From the NCBI RefSeq assembly GCF_032335695.1, contig NZ_JACTOJ010000006.1:172823-236822 (forward strand): a DNA stretch of 64,000 nucleotides. Direction: 5' to 3'. The translations under genes were made by a program, and so were the position numbers. The stretch is from JACTOJ01 sp032335695 (lineage in GTDB: Bacteria; Bacillota; Clostridia; Clostridiales; Clostridiaceae). A model generated the notes under the pieces. It had not been told where the DNA came from, did not search any database, and saw only the letters and a list, made by a program, of their open reading frames with translations. Below are positions 27,041-34,474 of the stretch, piece after piece. Positions within the stretch are counted from its first letter, which is position 1, and each line of letters opens with the position of its first letter.

Positions 27041-27412
27041 TTAATATTTTCCTCTCAAGCCACAAGCAAGCCTGATTATATAACGAATAGGCTTTTCTCC
27101 TATCTGACTATCCAGCTCAAGCTCTCGTATCAATTCCTTAGATAAAACCAAAGCTCTCTCTTCTTTTTCCTCATTAGGATAATCTTTATAGTTAATTTCC
27201 ACAAACTCTACAGCTTTACCCACCGCATTCAATACTTTTTTCACATACTCCTGGGAGGCTTCATGATTCTCAAGCTGCGCCAGTATAGTGTATGTTATGC
27301 CATAATAATCATTGTGACGTATTATGCCTTTTTCTTTTAAAAAGTATATTAAATATCCAACACATAAAACCATAACAAGAATTAGAATATATTGTACTAT
27401 TATATCTAACAT
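27041..27412 (-). CDS. Small single-pass membrane protein, unrecognised
   Basis: A 123-residue protein that I cannot name with confidence. One hydrophobic segment (residues ~4-25, IIVQYILILVMVLCVGYLIYFL) is followed by a basic, mostly helical tail: a region HNDYYGITYTILAQLENHE, a helix rich in V/A/E around VKKVLNAVGKAVEFVEINYKD, and KELIRELELD before a basic end. The layout resembles phage LL-H-type holins (one transmembrane helix plus soluble helices), but no lysis gene or other phage gene is nearby. It has a GGAAGGAT site and its own terminator. It lies between parE and the WG-repeat gene. Confidence 0.65.
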   Translation of the reverse strand: MLDIIVQYILILVMVLCVGYLIYFLKEKGIIRHNDYYGITYTILAQLENHEASQEYVKKVLNAVGKAVEFVEINYKDYPNEEKEERALVLSKELIRELELDSQIGEKPIRYIIRLACGLRGKY

Positions 27413-27475
27413 AATATCCTTCCAAATTCATTATTATAGTTCATTATATGCTTTTTATCTTGGAAATTGCATAAG

Positions 27476-28483
27476 TCAGGAATTTGATTTTGGATTTATA
27501 AACTCACCCTTTTTGTTTATATATCTTTCTCTTTTTTCAAAATATACTTTTGCTAAATCCCCCTGAAAATCAAAAGCTTCTTCAAAGGCAGGTTTTATCA
27601 CTATTTCACCTTTTTCATTCATAAAACCAAATTTATCTTCTATTTGGACTGCTATAAGTCCATTGCTTAAGTTACCTACGTTATCATAAACTACCTTTAT
27701 AACTTCTTTACCTTCTTTGTCAATAAAACCATATTTATCTCCTACAGCTACAGTTGCCAATCCGCCATTGAAGTCATCTACCCAATCATATTTTAAAGCT
27801 ATAACTAATTCTCCATTTTTATCAATAAAACCATATTTCTCATTTATCTCTACTGCTGCAAGCCCTTCATTAAATAATCCTGCTGAATCATAAGCTGGTT
27901 TAATAATCATACTTCCCTTAAGATCTATATATCCATATTTATTATTTAAAACGGATGCTAACCCTTCTGAAAAATTATTTGCATAAGAATATTTAGGTTC
28001 TATTATGAATTTTCCTTGCTTATCAATATATCCGATTTTGCCTCCATATTGAACTAGTGCAATACCTTCATTAAAATCCGCAGCATCTAAAAATTGAGGT
28101 TCTATCACTTCATTACCGCTTTTATCTATGTATCCCCAATTATATCCTTTTTTAACAGCTGCTAAACCTTCTGAAAAACCTATTGCATCATCATATTTAG
28201 CTTCTGCAATAATCTTTCCATTTTTTTCTACATAACCTCTCTTACCTTCAGCTTCAAAAATTGCGATTCCATCACTGAAATTATAAATGTCATCATATTC
28301 AATAGCTATAACTTCATTTCCTTCCAAGTCTATAATTCCGTATTTATCTCCCACTGCAACTATAGAATAGCCTTCATAAAAGTCATCTGTAAAATCATAT
28401 TTGCATTCTACTCTTATATTTCCTTCTTCATCTATATACCCGTATTTTCCTTTGATTTTAATTGGATAAAGTAAATTTCCCAT
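27476..28483 (-). CDS. WG-repeat protein
   Basis: A 335-residue protein composed of about ten ~33-residue WG/KWG repeats, each with a K-x-G-[YFI]-[IV]-[DEN] core (for example KYGYIDEEGN, NWGYIDKSGN, KYGFIDKNGE) and a conserved F-x-[ED]-G-[LI]-A loop. No signal peptide, membrane segment or other domain is seen, so it is probably cytoplasmic. WG repeats are thought to be protein-protein interaction modules; no specific role can be given. It has a weak promoter (28523-28552) and no co-directional operon partner upstream. Confidence 0.9.
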   Translation of the reverse strand: MGNLLYPIKIKGKYGYIDEEGNIRVECKYDFTDDFYEGYSIVAVGDKYGIIDLEGNEVIAIEYDDIYNFSDGIAIFEAEGKRGYVEKNGKIIAEAKYDDAIGFSEGLAAVKKGYNWGYIDKSGNEVIEPQFLDAADFNEGIALVQYGGKIGYIDKQGKFIIEPKYSYANNFSEGLASVLNNKYGYIDLKGSMIIKPAYDSAGLFNEGLAAVEINEKYGFIDKNGELVIALKYDWVDDFNGGLATVAVGDKYGFIDKEGKEVIKVVYDNVGNLSNGLIAVQIEDKFGFMNEKGEIVIKPAFEEAFDFQGDLAKVYFEKRERYINKKGEFINPKSNS

Positions 28484-28522
28484 ATCTTTTCTTATTCTCC
28501 TTAAGAAGTTTTTTCATGGATT

Positions 28523-28552
28523 ATTATAACATATGAAAATTTATTTATGCAA
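28523..28552 (-). promoter_or_regulatory. Putative promoter of the WG-repeat gene
   Basis: On the minus strand -35 TTGCAT (28547-28552), 18-base spacer, -10 TATAAT (28523-28528), about 40 bases upstream of the start codon. The -35 is four of six, so the call is moderate. Confidence 0.55.
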
Positions 28553-28589
28553 TTTTTAACAAGAACCTTTTTAAACTTATTTTTTTTCG

Positions 28590-29432
28590 TTACACTACCT
28601 TCTTTTCTTCTCTTTCATAGTTACTTATGGCTAAAGATGCAAGTATACTTCCTATTAATATAGCAAATATGACTATTAATGAAATAAGTATTGGAATCTC
28701 AACATGGAAAAACAACAATGCTAGCTTTACTCCAGTAAAGGTAAGTATTAAAGCCACTCCATATTTAACATATTTAAATTTTTCCTGTAAGCTTCCTAAC
28801 ACAAAATACATACTTCTTAACCCCATTATGGCAAATATGTTAGAAGTATAAACAATAAATGCATCTGTAGTTATAGAAAAAATTGCAGGTATGGAATCTA
28901 TAGCAAATAATATATCTGTAAATTCTATAAGTATTAATATGGCGAAAAGCGGTGTAGCATAAAGGACTTTATCTTTTCGTATAAAAAATTTCTCACCATG
29001 AAACTCCTTGGTTATAGGAATTATTTTACCCAAAAGCTTAATAATTTTGCTGTCTTCAAAATGACTGACTTCCTCTTTCTTCACCATCATCTTTATTCCG
29101 CTTATTATAAGGATTATGCCAAAAATATATAATATCCAATGAAACATATTAACAATGGTAACCCCAAGCAATACGAATATAAGTCTAAGAATTATAGCTC
29201 CAAATATACCATAATTTAATATTCTTCTCTGATATTTCGATGGAATTCCAAAGCTAGAGAAAACTATTATAAACAAAAACAGGTTGTCTATACTAAGACT
29301 TTGCTCAATTATATACCCTCCTAAAAATTCTGTTGCTTTTTGAGGACCTAAAAACAGATATATACCCGCATTAAAGATCAATGCTAACAATATCCAAAAT
29401 CCTACCCATTTTAAAGCTTTTTTTGTTGTCAA
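28590..29432 (-). CDS. TerC/Alx family membrane protein
   Basis: A 280-residue TerC-family integral membrane protein with seven to nine predicted hydrophobic helices. The family signatures are EQSLSIDNLFLF near 45-57, EFTDILFAIDSIPAIF (with conserved acidic residues) near 170-186, and a TSNIFAIMGLRSMYF segment near 195-210. Alx/TerC proteins export manganese or other metals, or insert metals into exoproteins. The likely start is TTG at 29432 with an AAAGGAG site; the longer frame starts inside the leader terminator. It is controlled by a yybP-ykoY riboswitch and terminator, matching a Mn2+-responsive transporter. Confidence 0.9.
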   Translation of the reverse strand: MTTKKALKWVGFWILLALIFNAGIYLFLGPQKATEFLGGYIIEQSLSIDNLFLFIIVFSSFGIPSKYQRRILNYGIFGAIILRLIFVLLGVTIVNMFHWILYIFGIILIISGIKMMVKKEEVSHFEDSKIIKLLGKIIPITKEFHGEKFFIRKDKVLYATPLFAILILIEFTDILFAIDSIPAIFSITTDAFIVYTSNIFAIMGLRSMYFVLGSLQEKFKYVKYGVALILTFTGVKLALLFFHVEIPILISLIVIFAILIGSILASLAISNYEREEKKVV

Positions 29433-29473
29433 TGTAAAAACTCCTTTCAAAATAAATATTCTTTTAAAGATAA

Positions 29474-29523
29474 GGCTCTGTTTTAAATCAGTGTTGATTT
29501 TTACATTTTTTTGAAACAGAGCC
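29474..29523. repeat. Dispersed palindromic repeat, copy A (in terC leader)
   Basis: Begins GGCTCTGTTTTAAATCAGTG and shares about 26 bases with copies B and C (CTGTTTTAAATCAGTGTTGA plus TTTTTACA). The right arm has diverged so that only the outer GGCTCTGTTT / AAACAGAGCC arms pair. Located between the riboswitch terminator and the terC start codon. Confidence 0.75.
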
Positions 29524-29530
29524 AAAAATA

Positions 29531-29585
29531 AAAGCAAGACCTTTAACTTAGCTCTTAAAATGAACTAGGTTAAAGGTCTTGCTTT
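29531..29585 (-). terminator. Terminator of the terC yybP-ykoY riboswitch
   Basis: 16-bp stem (arms 29570-29585 and 29531-29546), followed on the minus strand by TATTTTT. Its 5' arm overlaps the riboswitch 3' strand, so aptamer folding and terminator folding exclude each other. Confidence 0.88.
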
Positions 29586-29653
29586 CTCTCTGGAGTATAA
29601 AGCCAGGCACTCGCCGGTTGTTGGCTTTATAGCTTGTAAGCTACTCCCCTTTA
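29574..29653 (-). ncRNA. yybP-ykoY Mn2+ riboswitch aptamer
   Basis: Transcript starts near 29653 and contains AAAGGGGAGTAG, CCGGCGAGTGCCTGGC, TATACTCC and AGACCTTT, the conserved blocks of the yybP-ykoY RNA; AAAGG and CCTTT close the P1 stem. The aptamer is followed by a strong terminator and then terC. This RNA is established as a Mn2+ sensor for Alx/TerC and related transporters. Confidence 0.88.
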
Positions 29654-29659
29654 TTGTGT

Positions 29660-29688
29660 ATATTACCATGTTACATGTTTATAGTCAA
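29660..29688 (-). promoter_or_regulatory. Promoter of the terC riboswitch leader
   Basis: On the minus strand -35 TTGACT (29683-29688), 17-base spacer, -10 TAATAT (29660-29665). Start near 29653, just at the aptamer 5' end. Confidence 0.82.
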
Positions 29689-29704
29689 CACATAATTTAC
29701 AAAT

Positions 29705-29753
29705 AATAAGTAAGAATGAAAAATCAAAAGTTTAAGTGAAAATCTTACTTATT
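29705..29753 (-). terminator. Inverted repeat after the amidohydrolase gene
   Basis: Arms AATAAGTAAGA / TCTTACTTATT (29705-29715, 29743-29753) with a 27-base loop, ending in TTATTATTTG on the minus strand. Possibly the terminator for the amidohydrolase gene; the stem is A/T-rich. Confidence 0.45.
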
Positions 29754-29762
29754 ACTTCTTAC

Positions 29763-30917
29763 CTATTTATAACTATAAACTATCTTGCCGTCAATTATTG
29801 TATATAGAGTTTTAGTTAGTGTCTCCATAGGATTTCCTGTGAATATAGCCAAATCCGCATCTTTTCCAGGTTCCAAGCTTCCAACTCTATCGCTTACTCC
29901 TGCTATTTCAGCAGCATTTATTGTGATGGCTTTCAAGCCATCTTCAATATCCAAGCCTTCCTTTACCGCAAGCCCTGCACAAATAGGAAGATAATGCTGC
30001 TGAATTACTGGATGATCCGTCATAATAGCTACCTTTATTCCTTTATCCTGCAATTCTTTAACGGTTTTAAAGGTCTTATTTTTAACCTCTACTTTAGTTT
30101 TAAAGGTCATTGTTGGTCCAATTATGGCAGGAACCCCTGCTCTTTTTATATGATCTGCGATAAGATGTCCTTCTGTACAGTGATCAAGAGTAATCTTCAA
30201 GTTGAATTCTTTAGCTATCCTAAGAGCGGTCAATATATCATCAGCTCTATGCGCATGTGCTTTAAGCGGTATTTTTCTCTCTAACACTGGAATTAATGCT
30301 TCCATTTTTATATTTGTTTCAAAATACTCGCCCTTAGCCTCTGCTTTTTCTTTTTTATTTTTATAATTTACCGCTTCCGTTAAAGTTTGTCTAAGCAAGC
30401 CAGCTGTTCCCATACGAGTACAGGGCGTTTTACCTTTATTTCCATATACTCTTTTAGGATTTTCACCAAAAGCTATTTTTATAGCTGCAGGTGCCAAAAC
30501 CACCATATCATCTATAGCTATTCCATGAGTTTTTATTACCGCGAATTGTCCTCCTATAACATTAGCACTTCCGGGTCCTGTCATGACACAGGTTATCCCA
30601 CCCTTTACTGCGCTATAGAAAGCTTCATCCATAGGATTTATAGCATCTATAGCTCTCAAGTGAGGAGTAATAGGGTCAACTCTTTCATTTACATCATCGC
30701 CTTCAAAACCCATTCCTTCCTCTTCCATGCCTAAATGGCAGTGAGCATCTATTATCCCAGGAAGCACCCAAGCTCCGTGAACATCAATAACTTCCTCCTT
30801 TTCCGGTGCATTAATTTTTTCTCCTACTTCTATTATTTTTCCATCTCTTATAAGTACTTGTCCATTATCATAATTTTCTCCAGCCATAGTAAATATTTTT
30901 CCATTTTTAATTAGCAC
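29763..30917 (-). CDS. Amidohydrolase (imidazolonepropionase-like)
   Basis: A 384-residue metal-dependent amidohydrolase. HCH (DAHCHLG, ~58-64), H near AHAHRADD, H in DHCTEGH, and the terminal MTDHP aspartate are the metal ligands of the family; GKDADLAIFTGNP closes the beta-sandwich. Sequence style matches clostridial amidohydrolases annotated as imidazolonepropionase-related, but no hut genes are adjacent, so the substrate is unknown. It starts at GTG with a GGAAG site, nine bases away. The region between it and recQ contains repeat copy B. Confidence 0.85.
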   Translation of the reverse strand: MLIKNGKIFTMAGENYDNGQVLIRDGKIIEVGEKINAPEKEEVIDVHGAWVLPGIIDAHCHLGMEEEGMGFEGDDVNERVDPITPHLRAIDAINPMDEAFYSAVKGGITCVMTGPGSANVIGGQFAVIKTHGIAIDDMVVLAPAAIKIAFGENPKRVYGNKGKTPCTRMGTAGLLRQTLTEAVNYKNKKEKAEAKGEYFETNIKMEALIPVLERKIPLKAHAHRADDILTALRIAKEFNLKITLDHCTEGHLIADHIKRAGVPAIIGPTMTFKTKVEVKNKTFKTVKELQDKGIKVAIMTDHPVIQQHYLPICAGLAVKEGLDIEDGLKAITINAAEIAGVSDRVGSLEPGKDADLAIFTGNPMETLTKTLYTIIDGKIVYSYK

Positions 30918-30950
30918 TCTAATTCACTTCCTTAATTTTATTTATTATTT

Positions 30951-30999
30951 GGTTCTGCTTTAAATCAGTGTTGATTTTTACACTGATTTAAAACATTCC
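30951..30999. repeat. Dispersed palindromic repeat, copy B
   Basis: Begins GGTTCTGCTTTAAATCAGTG; 13-bp arms TTTAAATCAGTGT / ACACTGATTTAAA (30959-30971, 30980-30992) with an 8-base loop. Located between recQ and the amidohydrolase start; could also act as a recQ terminator. Confidence 0.8.
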
Positions 31000-31032
31000 T
31001 TTAGTGCGGTAGCGATGTTTTAGTAAAGCTGG

Positions 31033-32814
31033 CTATTCTTTACCTTCAGCCAGGTATTCTTTTATAACTTGTAAAAATGCCTCTCCGTATTTTTCGCATT
31101 TTACTTTTCCCACTCCTGATATGCCAAGCAATTCCTCAGTATTGGAAGGATATTCATTACTCATTTCTTTTAGAGTATTATCTTGAAATATAAAATAAGG
31201 AGGCACGCCTTCCTTTGATGAAATTTCTTTTCTTAAGGCTCTTAGGCGCTCAAAAAGATCATTGTTCTGAGTAATTTTCTTAGCTTTAACAGCCTCTTTA
31301 AAAACCACCTTTTCTTCTCCTTTTAGTATCTTAACAGAATTATTATTTAAAATCACTGTGGGAAACTCTCCATCTTTTAAAGAGATATATCCATGAGAAA
31401 TGAGAGTATTAATAAAATTAGACAATTTGTCTTTTGAATAATCCTTCATAATACCATAGGTGGATAATTCATTAAATTTGTATTGAAGTATTTTTTTCTG
31501 GGAAGAACCTCGAAGCACATCAACTATGGTAGTTATACCAAAGTCCCTTTTCATTCTGTATACGCAGGATAGAACCTTCTGAGCATCTACAGTTTTATCT
31601 ATCAGCTCTCCTTCGATGAGGCAATTACTGCAATTATTGCATTCCTCATAAGCAACATTCTCACCAAAATAGTTTAAAATAAATTTTCTTAGGCAGCCAT
31701 TATGATGTACAAAATCCAGCATATTTTGAAGCTTCTTATATTCATTAATTTTTCTTTCTTGATTCTGTGTACCTACTTCTATTAAGTACTTCTGTGTCAT
31801 TACATCCTGAGGTGCGAATAGCAAGATACATTCGCTATTTTCTCCATCTCTGCCAGCTCTGCCTATTTCCTGATAGTAGCTTTCTATATTTTTAGGCATG
31901 TTGTAATGAATAACAAACCTTACATTAGATTTATCTATACCCATTCCAAAAGCATTAGTAGCTATCATTATATTAGTTCTATCATATACAAAATTTTCCT
32001 GATTCTTTCTTCTTTCTTCATCAGAAAGTCCTGCGTGATATCTTGCTACAGATATGTTTTTATCTGATAATTTTTCATACAAATTATCTGCTTCTTTTCT
32101 TGTAGCTACATATATGATACCTGACTGATCTATATTTTCTTTTATATAGCTTAAAATATAATTTAATCTATCTGCGCCCTTTAGCACTGTAAGTTTAAGA
32201 TTTTTTCTATCAAAACCTGAAACATATATGTTGGGATTTTTAAGTCCCATGAGATTTATAATGTCTTCCCTGACTTCCTCTGTAGCTGTGGCTGTAAAAG
32301 CTGATACTATAGGCTTTTCAGTAAGTTGATTTATAAATTTGCTTATATATCTGTAACTTGTTCTAAAATCATGTCCCCACTGTGATATGCAATGAGCTTC
32401 ATCCACTGCCACTTGAGCTATTTTTAAACTTTGCAGCATATTACAGAACTCTAGAGATTCAAGTCTCTCTGGTGCAAGATATAAGAGTTTTATATTCCCC
32501 TGCTTTAAATTTTCAATATTAACCCGAATCTCCTCAGAGGATAAAGTACTATTTATGTAAGCAGCTTCAATACCTAAATCTTTTATGCTGTCTACTTGGT
32601 CCTTCATCAAGGATATGAGAGGGGAAATAACTATAGTTATTCCCTCAAATAAGAGAGCAGGTACCTGATAGCATATGGATTTTCCCCCTCCAGTAGGCAT
32701 TATCGCTAAAGTATCCTTGCCTTCCAAAACGCTTTCTATCACACCCTTTTGTGCATCTCGAAACTCCTTATATCCATAATATTCCTTTAATATCTCTAAA
32801 GCTCTGTCTAACAA
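31033..32814 (-). CDS. recQ: ATP-dependent DNA helicase RecQ
   Basis: RecQ unwinds forked DNA during recombination and repair. The 593-residue protein has motif I MPTGGGKSICYQVPAL, DEAH box VDEAHCISQWGHDFRTSY, motif III SAFTATAT, and motif VI-like QEIGRAGRDGE. The RecQ zinc-binding region (CNNCSNC near 393) and a C-terminal HRDC-like segment (LRALRKEISSKEGVPPYFIFQDNTL) are present, so this is the full-length type. The start is TTG at 32814 after a GAGGTG site. Its stop lies 34 bases before the repeat-containing spacer. Confidence 0.95.
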   Translation of the reverse strand: MLDRALEILKEYYGYKEFRDAQKGVIESVLEGKDTLAIMPTGGGKSICYQVPALLFEGITIVISPLISLMKDQVDSIKDLGIEAAYINSTLSSEEIRVNIENLKQGNIKLLYLAPERLESLEFCNMLQSLKIAQVAVDEAHCISQWGHDFRTSYRYISKFINQLTEKPIVSAFTATATEEVREDIINLMGLKNPNIYVSGFDRKNLKLTVLKGADRLNYILSYIKENIDQSGIIYVATRKEADNLYEKLSDKNISVARYHAGLSDEERRKNQENFVYDRTNIMIATNAFGMGIDKSNVRFVIHYNMPKNIESYYQEIGRAGRDGENSECILLFAPQDVMTQKYLIEVGTQNQERKINEYKKLQNMLDFVHHNGCLRKFILNYFGENVAYEECNNCSNCLIEGELIDKTVDAQKVLSCVYRMKRDFGITTIVDVLRGSSQKKILQYKFNELSTYGIMKDYSKDKLSNFINTLISHGYISLKDGEFPTVILNNNSVKILKGEEKVVFKEAVKAKKITQNNDLFERLRALRKEISSKEGVPPYFIFQDNTLKEMSNEYPSNTEELLGISGVGKVKCEKYGEAFLQVIKEYLAEGKE

Positions 32815-32848
32815 AAATGTACACCTCTTCGCCTTATATTTATAATGC

Positions 32849-34090
32849 TTATTTTACTACTACTTTTATATAGCTCTTTTTCCCTTTTTTCAAAAGCACA
32901 TAACCCTTTTCAAAAAACTTTTCATCAATCACCATGGAGCTATCATTTACTTTTTCATTGTTTACACTTATTCCGCCTTGATCAATAAGTCTTCTAGCTT
33001 CAGACTTTGAAGCTGTAAATTTAATAGAAGTCATTAAATCCACTATAGCTATTCCAGCCTCCAAAGCATTTTTACTAATTTCTGCTGTGGGAACATCCTC
33101 TGTAACAGAATTTTTGCTAAATAATGCTTCTGATGCTTCTTTTGCATTTTTAGCTTCCTCTTCACCATGAACTATTTTTGTTATTTCATAAGCCATGGTT
33201 TTCTTAGCATTAATTATATCACTGTTACACTGATTTTTTATATCTTCTAACGAAAGTCTTGTAAATAACCTTAAAAGAGTTTCAACGTCCTCATCATTTA
33301 CATTGTAAAAGTATTGGTAAAAATCAAACACAGAGGTTTTTTCTCTAACTACCCAAAGTGCTCCATTCTCCGTTTTACCCATTTTCTTTCCTTCTTTTGT
33401 GGTGAGCAGCGGGCAAGTTATTCCATATACATTATTGCCAACATTTTCATTAATTAAATTTAATTTTCTTATCAAATTTACTCCGCTTACTATATTTCCC
33501 CACTGGTCACTACCGCCAATCTGAAGAGTACATCCATATTTTTTATTTAGAACTGCAAAGTCATAGGACTGCATAAGCATGTATCCCATTTCTAAAAAGG
33601 TTAATCCTCCTTCTTTAAGCCTGCTGTCATATACTTCTGAGGATAACATTTTATTCACATTAAAATGTACTCCTATATCTCTCATAAAATCTATGAAGTC
33701 ATAGCCTTTCATCCATTCTTCATTGCTTAATATTATAGCTGCATTTTCCCCTTCAGTCTTTATAAATTTTTTTGCTATATCCTTAACTTCCTCCACATTA
33801 TGCTGTACCTGCTCCTTTGAAAGCATCTTTCTCATATCGCTTTTTCCTGTGGGATCTCCTATTAAAGCAGTAGCACCGCCTACTACGAGTATTCCTCTAT
33901 GCCCTGCATCTTGAAGATATCTAAACATCATAAGTGCAAAAAAATGTCCAATGTGAAGACTATCTGCTGTAGGATCTATACCCAAATAAAATGTTACAGG
34001 TTCCCCATTCAATGTGTTTTTTATATTCTCTTCATCAGTTGACTGATAAATATATCCTCTATCTCTCAATGTTTCAAATAAATTTTTCAT
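32849..34090 (-). CDS. tyrS: Tyrosyl-tRNA synthetase
   Basis: A 413-residue class I aminoacyl-tRNA synthetase. HIGH signature PTADSLHIGH near residues 41-50, KMSKS variant KMGKT in GKKMGKTENGALW near 228, tyrosine pocket residues in QSYDFAVLNKKYGCTLQIGGSDQWGN, and a C-terminal S4 RNA-binding domain (DLMTSIKFTASKSEARRLIDQGGISVN, ~345-375). A T-box leader with a UAC specifier controls it. The ATG at 34090 has a GAGGTG site. Confidence 0.97.
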   Translation of the reverse strand: MKNLFETLRDRGYIYQSTDEENIKNTLNGEPVTFYLGIDPTADSLHIGHFFALMMFRYLQDAGHRGILVVGGATALIGDPTGKSDMRKMLSKEQVQHNVEEVKDIAKKFIKTEGENAAIILSNEEWMKGYDFIDFMRDIGVHFNVNKMLSSEVYDSRLKEGGLTFLEMGYMLMQSYDFAVLNKKYGCTLQIGGSDQWGNIVSGVNLIRKLNLINENVGNNVYGITCPLLTTKEGKKMGKTENGALWVVREKTSVFDFYQYFYNVNDEDVETLLRLFTRLSLEDIKNQCNSDIINAKKTMAYEITKIVHGEEEAKNAKEASEALFSKNSVTEDVPTAEISKNALEAGIAIVDLMTSIKFTASKSEARRLIDQGGISVNNEKVNDSSMVIDEKFFEKGYVLLKKGKKSYIKVVVK

Positions 34091-34116
34091 TTAATTCACC
34101 TCACAATAAAATAAAA

Positions 34117-34434
34117 AAACCTTCGCCCCATAGAAAGGACGAAGGTATATCCACGTGTTACCACCTTTTTTTATCATTATCTCTCAATAATAATCTCATA
34201 AAGTATCGTAGATAGCATAATAATTTAAGCATCTAGTAATACCTTGCATTATAACCTATGCAACTGGGAAACCGCCTACTGGTTGTTATCTTTTGGGGTT
34301 CAGCTCCAAGATGTATTCAAATCAGTTCATTTTGCTCCTCTCATCACCCGGAAACTTTCTGTAAAACTACACTGATTCTACTATTTCTTTTCAAAGCTTT
34401 AGTATCCTAATTAGTTTTAGTATGCGCATACATT
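34117..34434 (-). ncRNA. T-box leader of tyrS
   Basis: This leader fills most of the 384-base gap before tyrS. It carries AAGGTGGTAACACG (T-box, 34154-34167), and a UAC codon at 34313-34315 in a GAATACATC context that fits a tyrosine specifier loop. The specifier stem follows the promoter, and the antiterminator T-box is followed directly by the terminator. Uncharged tRNA-Tyr would stabilise the antiterminator. Confidence 0.88.
34119..34146 (-). terminator. T-box terminator of tyrS
   Basis: 7-bp ACCTTCG / CGAAGGT stem with a 14-base loop, followed on the minus strand by TTTTTTTATTTT. The 5' part competes with the T-box antiterminator. Confidence 0.85.
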
Positions 34435-34440
34435 AGATTA

Positions 34441-34469
34441 ATAATATATATTTTACTTTTATTTGTCAA
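34441..34469 (-). promoter_or_regulatory. Promoter of the tyrS T-box transcript
   Basis: On the minus strand -35 TTGACA (34464-34469, six of six), 17-base spacer, -10 TATTAT (34441-34446). Start near 34434. Confidence 0.85.
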
Positions 34470-34474
34470 TAGGG

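Noticed and set aside
27041..27412. Prophage remnant
   Set aside because: Only one holin-like pattern; no lysin, integrase, structural or att-like repeat nearby.
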